A stretch of DNA of 64,000 bases from Bacillota bacterium (GCA_023440865.1 JAEXRM010000117.1:20889-84888); one strand, 5' to 3'; shown: positions 8,657 to 18,311, numbered from the stretch's first letter. Notes: generated by a model not told the origin, from the letters alone. Numbers and translations are program-made.

Positions 8657-11302
8657 ATGTCGGACCAGATGGAACCAACACTGCCCTGTGCGGGCGGTAT
8701 GCCGGGCGAAGGGGGCGATGGCCCCGCGCTTTTTCCCATGCCCTTCGGATGGGAGCCGCTCGGCGTGACGGCCGGATTCACAGGGCGGCGCGGCGGTGTC
8801 AGCCCGGCTCCCTGGGATTCGCTCAACTTGAGCTTTTCACGGCCTGATTCACCGGATCATGTGATGGAGAACCATCGACGGCTGTCCCAGGCCATCGGGC
8901 ATCCGCTGTCGCGGTGCGTCCGGGCAAGGCAGGTCCATGGTGCCCGCGTGGTGCGGGTCTCGGGGTGTGACGCGGGCATTGGGCCACAGGTGCCGCCGCT
9001 GCTTGATGGGGCGGACGCCCTGATCACGAACGAGCCGGGTCTTGTGCTCATGACCTCTCACGCGGACTGCGTGCCGGTATACTTTTTCGACGCGGCGCAT
9101 CGGGCCATCGGGCTTGCCCATGCAGGCTGGGCGGGTGTCCTGGCTGGCGTGGTCGAAGCGACGCTGGCCGCCATGGCCGATGCGTTCGGAACCCGGCCTG
9201 AGACGGTGCGGATCGGTGTCGGGCCGCATATCCGCGGCTGCTGCTTCGAGGTGGGCGGGGAGGTGCTCGCCCGCTTCCGGGGCATGCCGTGGTGGTGTGA
9301 CCGGTTCGCCGCCCACGCGGACGGGCGGCATCACATCGAACTTATCCAATGCATTGGCGGCATCCTGTCGGCCGCAGGCGTCCCGCCGGAGCATGTGGCC
9401 GCGGATGCGCGCTGCACGCGGTGCGCATGCGACCTCTTCTTCTCACACCGCGGCGGCGGCGGCCAGTCCGGGACCAATGCGGCATGGCTCGCACTTGCTG
9501 CGGAAGAGAGGGTTGGTCCCGCCGGATTGTCTCATGCGGGGTGTGACCGCACGGAACCCCGCGAGGAATCATCCCGAACCGAAGGCGTCACGACATCGCG
9601 CCTCGCGAAAGATGACACGGAGCCGTGCAGTGCCGGATGTGCTCCTGCGGTGTGTCGGATGCGGCCAATCGGGCGCATGCGCCGTGCCGGCCGGCTGTTG
9701 GAAACCCTGCTGCCGGTGGTGCTGCTCCTCGTCCTGCTCACCGGCTGCACCGCGGGGAGCCAATCGGCTGCGGGGGCGTCTCCCGGCTCCACGGCGGCTT
9801 CCACTTCGACGGCCGGAGACAACGGGCTGTCCGCGGTGGTCGGCGGCTCCGGGGAAACCGCAGCCAGTCCGGCGGCAGCCGAAGGCACACCGATCGCGGG
9901 CCTGGGTGAGGTGCTGCTCGAGGATGCGGGCCCGGCGCCGGGTGGAACCCTGCGGTTGTTCATGATGCCCGCCGATGTGCTGGACCCTTTTGTCGCAACG
10001 GATCCGGAGATAGCCGACCTGGGCTGGTTTCTGGCTGATCCGCTGGTGAGCGTGGGGGAGAATGGCAGTGTGCGCCCCTGCCTGGCGACAGGCATCCGCT
10101 CCTCGCAGGAGGGGAGATTGTGGGACTTTTCGCTGGTCGACGGCGTGTGGCTGCATGACGGCAGCATGTTGGAGGCCGCGGACGCGGTCGCATCCATCCG
10201 GCATGCGGGTGGGGCTTCCGGCGGGCCCCATGCGTCCGGGCTCGCCAACATCGAAAAGGTTGAGGCTGTCGGCCGACTGCGGGTTCGCGTCATCCTCAAG
10301 GCACCGGATCCGGCATTCACCCGGAATCTGGCGCTGCCTGTTTTTTCCCGGAACGCATGGACGAGCGTATCCGGCGTTGAAACCTTCACCCCGGTCGGAA
10401 CCGGGGCCTACCGTTTCGTGATCCGCGATGCGGCGGGCATCACCCTTGAACGCGCCACGTCCTGGTGGCGAGCGCAGGGAGACGGTGGGATCGGCCATGC
10501 GGTCTGGCCGGACCACGTCCGGTTCGTGTTCGGCACCTCGCCCGCCGACCGGCTCACCCTCTTCCAGCAGCGCCGCATCGACGCCACCTGGTCGCAGGGG
10601 ACTGACATGAGCCGTTTTCTCAACCGCACCGATATCGAAGTACGGACGTTCGCGGGCAACCGGGCGGAGTATCTGGCGGTCGGATCGAAAAGCGTCGTGC
10701 TGCAGCGTCCTGAAATCCGGGCCATCGTGCTCCGCTACCTTGCAGGCTGCCTAGCGGGGGACGAGCTCAAGGGAGATCGCGTGACGGAGGGTCTGCCCGA
10801 CCCGTTGGACGCGCAATCGGCGCTGACGATGCTCGCTGGCGCGGGATGCCGTGTGCAGCGAAAGGGTGACGATCCACCCGTGCTGCTGGTGCCGGCCACC
10901 CAGGGCATGCGGCAGGCGGCGCTGACGATCCGGTACAATGCCTTGAACCTCGACCGGCTTGGCACAGCCGAATGGCTTACCACACAGCTTTCCGAAATCG
11001 GCATCTCCGTGTTCCGGCAGGAGGCGGCCCCCGAGGAAGCCAGGAAGATGACCGCAAATGGTCAGTTCGATCTGCTGCTGCTTGGCTGCGAGGTGCCGGT
11101 TGGAACGCCCGACGGGGATCTTGCCGCAGCCCTGCGCACCGCGCTTGGCACCCGGGCGGCTGTGGCGGAGCTGCTGCCCCTGTACCGGGAACGGCTCGCC
11201 ATGCTGTACAGCACACGCATCCGTGGCGAGAAGCAGCCGACATCCGCCTACCTGTATGGCGGATGGCCGGATTGGTATCTGCTCGGCGTCGATTCGCCCT
11301 GA
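8657..11302 (+). CDS. pgeF: PgeF/YfiH laccase-domain enzyme in frame with a solute-binding lipoprotein
   Basis: One open frame of 881 codons carries two unlike proteins. Residues about 20-280 are a PgeF/YfiH domain (multicopper-oxidase-like fold, known in the family as a zinc-dependent purine-nucleoside enzyme and peptidoglycan-editing factor), with SHADCVPVYFFD, LAHAGWAGV, GPHIRGCCFEV and RCTRCACDLFF motifs. After a 50-residue unconserved linker a new basic plus hydrophobic segment starts at Met335 (ATG 9659) and ends in the lipobox LLTGC (Cys364). The rest resembles a family-5 extracellular solute-binding protein (oligopeptide/DppA type). A cytoplasmic enzyme followed by an internal lipoprotein signal is topologically odd. 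The likeliest reading is two genes whose first stop codon is missing, with internal initiation at 9659, although no good ribosome site is seen there. ATG 8657 has GGGGG upstream. Confidence 0.75.
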   Translation: MSDQMEPTLPCAGGMPGEGGDGPALFPMPFGWEPLGVTAGFTGRRGGVSPAPWDSLNLSFSRPDSPDHVMENHRRLSQAIGHPLSRCVRARQVHGARVVRVSGCDAGIGPQVPPLLDGADALITNEPGLVLMTSHADCVPVYFFDAAHRAIGLAHAGWAGVLAGVVEATLAAMADAFGTRPETVRIGVGPHIRGCCFEVGGEVLARFRGMPWWCDRFAAHADGRHHIELIQCIGGILSAAGVPPEHVAADARCTRCACDLFFSHRGGGGQSGTNAAWLALAAEERVGPAGLSHAGCDRTEPREESSRTEGVTTSRLAKDDTEPCSAGCAPAVCRMRPIGRMRRAGRLLETLLPVVLLLVLLTGCTAGSQSAAGASPGSTAASTSTAGDNGLSAVVGGSGETAASPAAAEGTPIAGLGEVLLEDAGPAPGGTLRLFMMPADVLDPFVATDPEIADLGWFLADPLVSVGENGSVRPCLATGIRSSQEGRLWDFSLVDGVWLHDGSMLEAADAVASIRHAGGASGGPHASGLANIEKVEAVGRLRVRVILKAPDPAFTRNLALPVFSRNAWTSVSGVETFTPVGTGAYRFVIRDAAGITLERATSWWRAQGDGGIGHAVWPDHVRFVFGTSPADRLTLFQQRRIDATWSQGTDMSRFLNRTDIEVRTFAGNRAEYLAVGSKSVVLQRPEIRAIVLRYLAGCLAGDELKGDRVTEGLPDPLDAQSALTMLAGAGCRVQRKGDDPPVLLVPATQGMRQAALTIRYNALNLDRLGTAEWLTTQLSEIGISVFRQEAAPEEARKMTANGQFDLLLLGCEVPVGTPDGDLAAALRTALGTRAAVAELLPLYRERLAMLYSTRIRGEKQPTSAYLYGGWPDWYLLGVDSP

Positions 11303-11326
11303 CAGGGGTGTGGAAGGAGGCCGGCG

Positions 11327-11818
11327 ATGAACCTGCCGGGTCTTGCGTTGCGTCCCTGGCGGACCGGCGACATGTCCATCCTAACCGGTTGGTATGGACA
11401 GGCGGACAGCCACCGGCACGCCCTGGGCGGCCAAAGCCTGGCGCAGGCGCTGCCGACCTTGCGCAGCGGCATCCCGGGCCTGAGGATGCTTGTCGAGGGA
11501 GACGGGCGCCCGGTGGGTGTTCTTTCCGCGGAGGAACGAGCCGTTCCCGGCGGACAAATCCTGTGGATCCGCCTGTTGCTGGTCGATCCCCGCGAACGGG
11601 GCAAGGGATATGGCCGGTGCGCCGTCGCCCGCCTTTTTGGTTTGTGCGGCGTGGGAACCCGCATCGGCCGCGTGCTTGTCGCCGTGGACGAGCGGAACGA
11701 GGGCGGACTGCGCTTCTGGACGGGTCTGGGTTTCCACCCGGTCAGGCGGCTTGATCGCGGTGACCGGTATGATGGATGTCCGGTGCGGATTCTCGCGTGG
11801 GAGGGGCGGCTGGCATGA
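11327..11818 (+). CDS. GNAT family N-acetyltransferase
   Basis: A 163-residue GNAT protein. The acetyl-CoA motif is seen in RERGKGYGRCAVARLF (R-G-x-G-x-G, about residues 90-105), and VAVDERNEGGLRFWTGLGF is the usual C-terminal GNAT signature. AAGGAGG lies just upstream of ATG 11327. Its TGA overlaps the comEC start (ATGA at 11815), so the two are translationally coupled. The substrate is unknown. Confidence 0.85.
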   Translation: MNLPGLALRPWRTGDMSILTGWYGQADSHRHALGGQSLAQALPTLRSGIPGLRMLVEGDGRPVGVLSAEERAVPGGQILWIRLLLVDPRERGKGYGRCAVARLFGLCGVGTRIGRVLVAVDERNEGGLRFWTGLGFHPVRRLDRGDRYDGCPVRILAWEGRLA

Positions 11819-14289
11819 AACGGCCTATGCTCGCCTGTGCCGGCGCGGTCATGGCGGGCATCCTGCTGGCCGGCCGGCCCTGGCCGGTCGTGCTGGCCGG
11901 CTTGCTTCTCCTCTGCCTTGCCATGGTGCTGCCGGATCGATTTTTTCCCTCGTGGCGCCCCCTGCGCCGGTGGTGGCCGCTTGTCGCCTTGATGGGCGTC
12001 CTTGGCTTTCTGCGTCATGAATGGCTGCTGGCCGACTTGTCGGGACGATTCCTTCCCTGGGACGGCCGGGTGGTCACCGTGAGCGGCTGTCTGGCGGACG
12101 AGCCGCAACGCCGGCCCGACGGCATGGTGTGTACGATCCGCGTGGAACGGCTCGTCAACGGTGATGGCGATCCGGAAGACGCTTCCGGATGCCGGCCGGG
12201 TGGACGCATCCGCATCGTCTGGTACGGTGCGGCGCCCCCTTCGGAGGCCGATCCGTTGCGGTACGGCGATCGCGTCGCCGTCGCAGGCACGCTCCGGTTG
12301 CCTGAAGGAGAGCGGAATCCGGGCGGATTCGACATGGCGATGTACCTTGCGGCACGCGGCACGACAGGGCAGATGACCGCGAAGGGGCCGCCCGTGCGGC
12401 TGGCGGGCAACGACGGCCTGCTGCCCGTGGCCATCGGACTGCGCTGGAAGGCTGCGGCCGTGTCTGTCCTGAACCGGTACCTGTCTGCGGAAACCGCCCC
12501 GGTCATGGCCGGCATGCTCCTGGGAGAGACCGCGGCACTCGATCCGCAACTGGAGGCGGATTTCCGTACGGCCGGACTGTCCCATATCATGGCGGTGTCC
12601 GGCGCCAATGTCGCTTTCCTGCTGATGCCGGCGATGTGGGTGCTCCGCAGGCTGGGCGTGAACCGGCGACGGTCGTCCGTCCTGTCGATGCCCGTACTGC
12701 TGGTCTATGTCCTCATGACGGGCTTTGATGCATCCATCGTGCGGGCGGCCCTGATGGCATCCCTGATGCTGGCCGGCGGCATGCTGTGGCGCCGTGCGGA
12801 CATGGCGGCCTCGCTGTCGGCGGCCTGCGTGCTGATGCTGCTGGCGGACAGCGCCTGGCTGTTTGACGCGGGGTTCCGCCTTTCCTTCCTTGCGACAGGC
12901 GCGATCGGCCTGTTCTGCGGGCCGTTGTCACGTCGGCTTCCGAAGCCGATGCCGGCCGGCTTGCGCGAGACGCTGGCGGCGACTCTTTCCGCACAGGCGG
13001 GCGTGCTCCCCGTGCTGGTTGACGCCTTCCACTGCCTGTCGGTTGTCTCGGTTCCGGTCAATCTTCTTGTCGTGCCGCTGACCGGTCTGCTGACGTTGGT
13101 TGGGGCTTTGCTGGTGTTGACGGGGCTTGTGGTTCCCGCTGCCGGCGCCGTCATCGGGGGCATTCTTGGCTGGATGGTCGATGTCATGATCCGTGTCGTG
13201 CAATGTGCGGCCGGACTGCCGTATGCCGCGGTGCCGGTGCCTTCCCCGCCGGCGGCCGTGCTGCTCCTCTACGTCCTGTGGCTGATCGGTTTGCGGTTCG
13301 GAAGGGAATGGCTTGACATCGACCGTCGCAGGCGGATGCGGCCCGCGGCGCTGCTGCTGACGGTGGCATGCGTCCTGCTTGCCCTGTGGCCCGCACCGTA
13401 CCTGCGGATTACCGTGGCCGATGTCGGTCAGGGAGACGGCATGCTGATTCGGACGCCGGGTGGCGCCACGCTGCTCGTTGATGGTGGCGGCTCGCGGCTC
13501 GACACGACAGGCGCCCGGACCGGCGAACGCGTGATGCTGCCGCTCCTGTATGAAGCAGGCGTCCTCGCGCCCGATCTCGTCATATCGACTCATGCCCATG
13601 CCGACCATGTGCAGGGGCTCGCCACGGTCGTACGTCGGGCAGGAGCGGGTGAGGCCGTCCTGCCTGCTGGCATGCCCGGATACGGTGAAACGGAGGGCCT
13701 CGTATCGGCCTGCCGTGAACGGGGGGTTCCGATCCGCGAGGCGAAGGCGGGAGATGTGCTCTGGCAGGAACCGGGCATGGAGCTCGGGGTGCTGTCCCCG
13801 CCGGGCGACGGCGCACTTGCCGCAAACGGGTCGGACGCACCCGCCGTTGATCCGGAGAGCGTCGGCCTCAACGAGTCTTCCCTCGTGCTGCGGCTGACAT
13901 ACCGCGACTTCTCGATGCTGCTGATGGCGGACGCGGGCGCCGTGGTGGAGGAACGGCTTCTGGCCCAGGGAGGACTGCGGCATGCCGATGTGCTGAAGAT
14001 CGGACATCATGGCTCGGACAGCGCGACGACCATCCGGTTCCTCGAGGTGGTCGATCCGGCATCGGCGGTCGTCAGCGTGGGAAGAAACAAGTACGGGCAT
14101 CCCTCACCCGCAGTGCTCGGGCGGCTCAGGGCACGGAACATACCGGCGCATGCGACGGTGGATGGCGGCGCATGGCTGCTCGAGACAGATGGAAGGACAT
14201 ATTCCGCGCGGGCGCACCTGCGTCCGGTGCGCAGTCTCTTCGCCGGCGTGTATGCAGGAAGCGGGTCGAACGGGATGCGGATGCCATGA
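11815..14289 (+). CDS. comEC: ComEC/Rec2 DNA-uptake channel
   Basis: An 824-residue competence protein. It has an N-terminal membrane pair and small soluble region (DUF4131-like, about 1-190), a multi-helix competence domain (about 200-500) and a C-terminal metallo-beta-lactamase-like domain (about 535-800) with DVGQGDGMLI, the metal motif THAHADH and IGHHGSDSAT. In naturally competent bacteria ComEC carries single-stranded DNA across the membrane. ATG 11815 overlaps the GNAT stop. No comEA is adjacent; holA follows about 200 bases later, a neighbour pair also common in Bacillota (comEC-holA). Confidence 0.93.
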   Translation: MKRPMLACAGAVMAGILLAGRPWPVVLAGLLLLCLAMVLPDRFFPSWRPLRRWWPLVALMGVLGFLRHEWLLADLSGRFLPWDGRVVTVSGCLADEPQRRPDGMVCTIRVERLVNGDGDPEDASGCRPGGRIRIVWYGAAPPSEADPLRYGDRVAVAGTLRLPEGERNPGGFDMAMYLAARGTTGQMTAKGPPVRLAGNDGLLPVAIGLRWKAAAVSVLNRYLSAETAPVMAGMLLGETAALDPQLEADFRTAGLSHIMAVSGANVAFLLMPAMWVLRRLGVNRRRSSVLSMPVLLVYVLMTGFDASIVRAALMASLMLAGGMLWRRADMAASLSAACVLMLLADSAWLFDAGFRLSFLATGAIGLFCGPLSRRLPKPMPAGLRETLAATLSAQAGVLPVLVDAFHCLSVVSVPVNLLVVPLTGLLTLVGALLVLTGLVVPAAGAVIGGILGWMVDVMIRVVQCAAGLPYAAVPVPSPPAAVLLLYVLWLIGLRFGREWLDIDRRRRMRPAALLLTVACVLLALWPAPYLRITVADVGQGDGMLIRTPGGATLLVDGGGSRLDTTGARTGERVMLPLLYEAGVLAPDLVISTHAHADHVQGLATVVRRAGAGEAVLPAGMPGYGETEGLVSACRERGVPIREAKAGDVLWQEPGMELGVLSPPGDGALAANGSDAPAVDPESVGLNESSLVLRLTYRDFSMLLMADAGAVVEERLLAQGGLRHADVLKIGHHGSDSATTIRFLEVVDPASAVVSVGRNKYGHPSPAVLGRLRARNIPAHATVDGGAWLLETDGRTYSARAHLRPVRSLFAGVYAGSGSNGMRMP

Positions 14290-14350
14290 ACCGGGACCGG
14301 GTCCGGTGCCGGATTGCGCCGCCGGGCTTCAATCGGCCGCATGGATCCCG

Positions 14351-14356
14351 TATAAT
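14351..14356 (+). promoter_or_regulatory. TATAAT -10 element before holA
   Basis: A perfect TATAAT within CCCGTATAATGGGG, 130 bases before the holA start. The upstream hexamer at 17-base spacing is only weakly like TTGACA, so this is a candidate promoter. Confidence 0.4.
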
Positions 14357-14486
14357 GGGGACAGGTGTGCCAACTCGCGATGGAAAGCCGGTCATCATCC
14401 GATCGGCGGGGGCGGCGAAGCCGGCCGCATGGCGGACCTGCGGGTCGGGACCGCATGCCGCGGCAGGAAAGAGGGGAGCGGAACGC

Positions 14487-15629
14487 ATGGCCAAGAGGGA
14501 GACGACACGTGACGGGGTCGCCGAAATGCGCCAGCAGCTCAAAAACGGATTGCCTGCGCCATGCATCCTGCTGTACGGCGAAGAGGGTTTTCTCATCGCA
14601 CATTATCTCGAGGAGATCCGCAACGCCGTGCTCAGGCCCGACACGCGCGATTTCAACGAAACGCTGCTCGAGGGCCGCGTCAAGCCTGAAGCCATCTGCG
14701 ACGCCTGCGAAACCTATCCGGTCTTCACGGAGCGCAAATTGGTCATCGTCCGCAAAAGCGGACTGTTCAAGGCGGCCGTGCGCAAGAAGTCGGCCGAGGA
14801 CGCCGAAACGGCCGGCGACGGGGGAGGCGAAAATGGCGACGGCGGCGATCCGGATGCGGAAGGGGCGCCATCCGCCGACACATCGGCCGGACAGGAGCAG
14901 GACGGTGGCGGCAAATACGACTGGAAGCCTTTTTTTGATTCATTTCCCACCCATACCCTCCTGGTGTTCGTCGAGGAGACCGTCAACAGGACACTGGGCT
15001 TGTTCAAGCTCGTCGACAAGCATGGACTCGCTGCCGAAATGGCATTCCAGAAGCCCGATGTCCTGAACAAATGGATCCAGAAGGGCTTTGCCCGGTCCGG
15101 AAAGCGCATATCCGCGCCGGATGCCGATTTTCTGATGCATCAGGCGGAGGACGGCATGACCGCGCTGCACCAGGAAATCGGCAAGGTGTGCCTGTTCATG
15201 GGTGACAGGACCGATGTGACCCGGGATGACATCCGCGCCGTTGTCATCCCTTCCATCCGCAGCCGCGTCTTCGACCTGATGGACGCGGTTGCGGGCGGAA
15301 ACCGCGCCACGGGGCTGGTCATGCTTGACGAGATGATCCAGAAGCGGGAGGCCGAGCAGAAGATCTTCTACATGATCGCCCGGCAGGCCGGGCGCCTGTA
15401 TCAGCTCAAACGCATGGGCCCGGGCCTTTCCGCCGACCAGAAGGCCGAGCGGCTTGGCATGAACGCCTTTGCGATGACGAAGATGGAACGGCTCGCGGCC
15501 CGCCTGCCCGCGGATGCACTGGCCAAGCTTGTCCGCGAGTGCGCCGACATGGACATGGCCGTCAAGGGCGGCCGCATCCGCATCCGGCTGGCGCTCGAGC
15601 TGCTGATCGCCGGTATTGGCGCGGTCTGA
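14487..15629 (+). CDS. holA: DNA polymerase III delta subunit
   Basis: A 380-residue HolA protein, the clamp-loader subunit that opens the sliding clamp. The N-terminal AAA-like part begins LLYGEEGFLIAHYLEEIR and the C-terminal helical collar domain ends with VKGGRIRIRLALELLI. ATG 14487 is preceded by GAGGGGAG. An odd feature is a low-complexity Gly/Asp/Ala-rich insertion of roughly 45 residues (near 105-150) inside the N-terminal domain, between the KSGLFKAA and KYDWKPFFDS segments. The family normally has no such linker. Confidence 0.93.
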   Translation: MAKRETTRDGVAEMRQQLKNGLPAPCILLYGEEGFLIAHYLEEIRNAVLRPDTRDFNETLLEGRVKPEAICDACETYPVFTERKLVIVRKSGLFKAAVRKKSAEDAETAGDGGGENGDGGDPDAEGAPSADTSAGQEQDGGGKYDWKPFFDSFPTHTLLVFVEETVNRTLGLFKLVDKHGLAAEMAFQKPDVLNKWIQKGFARSGKRISAPDADFLMHQAEDGMTALHQEIGKVCLFMGDRTDVTRDDIRAVVIPSIRSRVFDLMDAVAGGNRATGLVMLDEMIQKREAEQKIFYMIARQAGRLYQLKRMGPGLSADQKAERLGMNAFAMTKMERLAARLPADALAKLVRECADMDMAVKGGRIRIRLALELLIAGIGAV

Positions 15630-15662
15630 CGGCGCGGTGGCACATGCGGCCGTGCAGCCGGC

Positions 15663-15727
15663 TTCATGTTGTCTTTACAGGAAATTAACACGGGCGTGAT
15701 CCGGTACCAACAAGCGTGTCCTATACT
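15663..15727 (+). promoter_or_regulatory. PhoP box and promoter of pstB-phoU-phoP
   Basis: Three direct repeats at 11-bp spacing, TTCATG (15663), TTTACA (15674-15679) and TTAACA (15685-15690), fit the Bacillus PhoP box TT(A/C/T)ACA. A -10 box TATACT follows at 15722-15727 with no -35 box at the normal distance, as expected of an activator-dependent promoter. The spacing from box to -10 equals that before pstS. Confidence 0.75.
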
Positions 15728-15838
15728 TGGATCGACCGGAAGCCATGACAGGACCGGTCCGCCGGATCCGCCGGATGCCGCCGTGCGGCAGACCGGCCGC
15801 ATCAAGGCACGTCCGGCATGCGCCGGCAAGGAGCAGGC

Positions 15839-16606
15839 ATGCAGACCATGACACCGACCGCCGTGAAATTTTCCGTCAGGGACCTGAACCTGCACTACGG
15901 GACATTCCATGCCCTCAAGGACATCCGGATCGACATCCGGTCCCATGGGATCACCGCCCTGATCGGACCTTCTGGCTGCGGCAAGTCCACTTTCCTCAAG
16001 ACGCTCAACCGCATGAACGACCTGGTGGAGCATGTCCGCATCTCCGGCAGCGTCATGCTTGACGGCGAGGACATTTTCGCCGGCGATGCGGCCGACTTGC
16101 GCCGCCGCGTCGGCATGGTGTTCCAAAAGCCGAATCCCTTTCCGATGTCCATCTATGACAACGTCGCGTATGGGCCGCGCATCCACGGGGTGCGGCGCAA
16201 GGGGGAGCTTGACGACATCGTGGAGCGAAGCCTGCGAGCCGCCGCCCTGTGGGACGAAGTCGGAGACCGGCTCCACCGGAGCGCGCTGGGCATATCGGGG
16301 GGGCAGCAGCAGCGCCTGTGCATCGCCCGCACGCTGGCGACGAATCCCGAGGTTGTCCTGATGGATGAGCCGACCTCCGCGCTCGATCCCATCTCCACCT
16401 CGAAGATCGAGGATCTGTGTGATACGCTGAAGAAGGACTACACCATCCTCATCGTGACGCACAACATGCAGCAGGCGGGACGCATTGCCGACAGGACCGC
16501 ATTCTTCCTGCTCGGCGACCTGGTCGAGGAGGGGCCGACGGAACAGCTGTTCTCCAAGCCGAAGGATCCGCGGACCGAAAGGTACATCACCGGCCGGTTC
16601 GGCTGA
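15839..16606 (+). CDS. pstB: Phosphate ABC transporter ATPase, copy 1
   Basis: A 255-residue PstB. Walker A GPSGCGKST, signature SGGQQQRLCIAR and Walker B VVLMDEPTSALD are intact, and VFQKPNPFPMSIYDN is typical of PstB. It would energise PstA/PstC phosphate import, but no permease is next to it; the permeases lie in the second locus near 31-33 kb together with another PstB. ATG 15839 is chosen for AAGGAG 5 bases upstream. The PhoP box at 15663-15690 implies induction by phosphate starvation. It is probably co-transcribed with phoU and phoP. Confidence 0.95.
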   Translation: MQTMTPTAVKFSVRDLNLHYGTFHALKDIRIDIRSHGITALIGPSGCGKSTFLKTLNRMNDLVEHVRISGSVMLDGEDIFAGDAADLRRRVGMVFQKPNPFPMSIYDNVAYGPRIHGVRRKGELDDIVERSLRAAALWDEVGDRLHRSALGISGGQQQRLCIARTLATNPEVVLMDEPTSALDPISTSKIEDLCDTLKKDYTILIVTHNMQQAGRIADRTAFFLLGDLVEEGPTEQLFSKPKDPRTERYITGRFG

Positions 16607-16721
16607 TACGGCGGCCTCCGGCCCCGTCCGGACCGACAGGGGCGGATGGGGCCACACCGAACACGGAACCGCCCCACACGACGCAGGAACGGCACCATGC
16701 CGGATACGGGAGGAGAACATC

Positions 16722-17420
16722 ATGCGCAACATGCTCGATCGGGAACTCGAGCAGCTCAACGGGGAGATCCTCCGTATGGGCGGCCTCGTGGAGGAAGCGG
16801 TGGACCAGTGCATCATCGCGCTCCGGGAGCGAAATGTCGAACTCGCACGCGTCATCATCTCGCGGGACGATCAGGTCGACCACCTCGAGACGAAAATCGA
16901 GAAGCACTGCCTGAGCCTGTTTGCACTGCAGCAACCCCTCGCGTCCGACCTGCGGCTGATCGGCGCGAGCCTGAAGATGCTGACGGATCTGGAACGCATC
17001 GCCGATCACGCGTCCGACATCGCGGAGCTGACAGTCCGCTTGGCCGGAAGCCCTGCCATGACAGTGCCGACCGGGATTTTCCGCATGGCGGAGAAAACGC
17101 GCAATATGCTCCGGATGGCGCTCGACGCCTTCATCCGGCAGGACAATGCGCTCGCGGAGGCGGTGTGCAGGGCGGATGACGAGGTGGACGACCTGTTCAC
17201 AGAGCTGGTGCTGGAGCGCGTGAATGCCATGAAGGCCGATCCGGAAAAGGTGGAGGCATCCATCGACATGATGTTCATCATCAAGTACCTCGAGCGGATG
17301 GGCGATCACGCGACGAACATCGCCGAGTGGGTCATCTACAACACGACGGGCCGGCATGGCCACCTGCAGCATCCGGAGGCGCATCCCGAACGCGAACGGC
17401 TCGAACGCGAGGAGGGGTGA
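16722..17420 (+). CDS. phoU: PhoU phosphate-signalling protein
   Basis: A 232-residue PhoU made of two repeated three-helix bundles. Both metal-binding signatures are present: ERIADHASDIAE (first half) and ERMGDHATNIAEWV (second half). PhoU links the Pst transporter to the PhoR kinase and keeps the Pho response off when phosphate is plentiful. ATG 16722 follows GGAGGAG. It sits between pstB and the phoP-type regulator, the standard arrangement. The C-terminal tail after residue 210 is His/Glu/Arg-rich and not conserved. Confidence 0.95.
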   Translation: MRNMLDRELEQLNGEILRMGGLVEEAVDQCIIALRERNVELARVIISRDDQVDHLETKIEKHCLSLFALQQPLASDLRLIGASLKMLTDLERIADHASDIAELTVRLAGSPAMTVPTGIFRMAEKTRNMLRMALDAFIRQDNALAEAVCRADDEVDDLFTELVLERVNAMKADPEKVEASIDMMFIIKYLERMGDHATNIAEWVIYNTTGRHGHLQHPEAHPERERLEREEG

Positions 17421-17499
17421 ACCGCGACCACCGGTGTTTCCCGGGGCGGGCGGCCGCTTGCGGCAACTTGCGGGGCAGCAACCCACAGGAGGCTTTCAC

Positions 17500-18195
17500 A
17501 TGGCGTTGAAACGCAACATTTTTCTGGTTGAGGATGAAGCCCACATCCAGCAGCTCATCCAGTACAACCTGGAAGCCAGCGGCTTCCTGGTGAGCGTCTT
17601 CGGTTCGGGTGAGGAGTTGCTCCGGCAGTGTGCCAGCGCCCTTCCGGACCTGTTCATCCTCGATCTGATGCTGCCGGGCATCGACGGGCTGGAGATCTGC
17701 CGCCAGATCCGGCTGGATGCGCGCATGCGGATGATCCCCGTGATCATGCTGACCGCGCGTGCGGAGGAGTTCGACCGCGTGCTCGGTCTGGAACTCGGGG
17801 CGGACGACTACATCACGAAGCCATTCAGCGTGCGTGAGCTGGTGGCCCGCGTCAAGGCGATCTTCCGCAGAACCGAGGGGATCGGACCGACCGAAGGGGA
17901 GATCATGCGCGCCGGGGAGCTCGTGCTCGATCCGGCACGGCATGAGGCACACAAGGGCGAAACCCGTCTTGAGCTGACGCTCAAGGAGTTCGAGCTGCTC
18001 AAGATCCTCATGCAGAACCGTGGGCGGGTGCTCACCCGTGACCTGCTGCTGGAAAAGGTCTGGGGTTTCGACTATTTCGGCGAGACGCGAACCGTGGACG
18101 TGCACATCCGTTACCTGCGCCAGAAGATCGAGGACGATGACGCGAAACCGCAATTCATCGAGACCGTCCGCGGGGTTGGGTATCGCTTTGTCTGA
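17500..18195 (+). CDS. phoP: OmpR/PhoB-type response regulator, probable PhoP
   Basis: A 231-residue regulator. The receiver domain has the acidic pair Glu11/Asp12, phosphorylated Asp55 (FILDLMLPG) and the switch lysine in YITKPFS. A winged-helix DNA-binding domain ends with TVRGVGYRF. ATG 17500 follows AGGAGG. Its place behind pstB and phoU, and PhoP-box repeats before both pst loci, identify it as the phosphate regulator. Its probable partner kinase starts at 22250, about 4 kb downstream, behind cdaA, cdaR and a flavoprotein gene. Confidence 0.92.
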   Translation: MALKRNIFLVEDEAHIQQLIQYNLEASGFLVSVFGSGEELLRQCASALPDLFILDLMLPGIDGLEICRQIRLDARMRMIPVIMLTARAEEFDRVLGLELGADDYITKPFSVRELVARVKAIFRRTEGIGPTEGEIMRAGELVLDPARHEAHKGETRLELTLKEFELLKILMQNRGRVLTRDLLLEKVWGFDYFGETRTVDVHIRYLRQKIEDDDAKPQFIETVRGVGYRFV

Positions 18196-18227
18196 ACGCC
18201 TTTCCTGGAAACCTGGAACCACCCGGG

Positions 18228-18260
18228 GCACGCGTGACCTGTTCGCGCGTGCTTTGTTTG
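18228..18260 (+). terminator. Intrinsic terminator after phoP
   Basis: GCACGCG (18228-18234), an 11-base loop, CGCGTGC (18246-18252), then TTTGTTTG. It closes the pstB-phoU-phoP unit and separates it from cdaA. Confidence 0.75.
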
Positions 18261-18311
18261 CAATTGTGTTACAATGAAAGGGCGGCGGATGCCGGATGCC
18301 GGGGAACCCTG

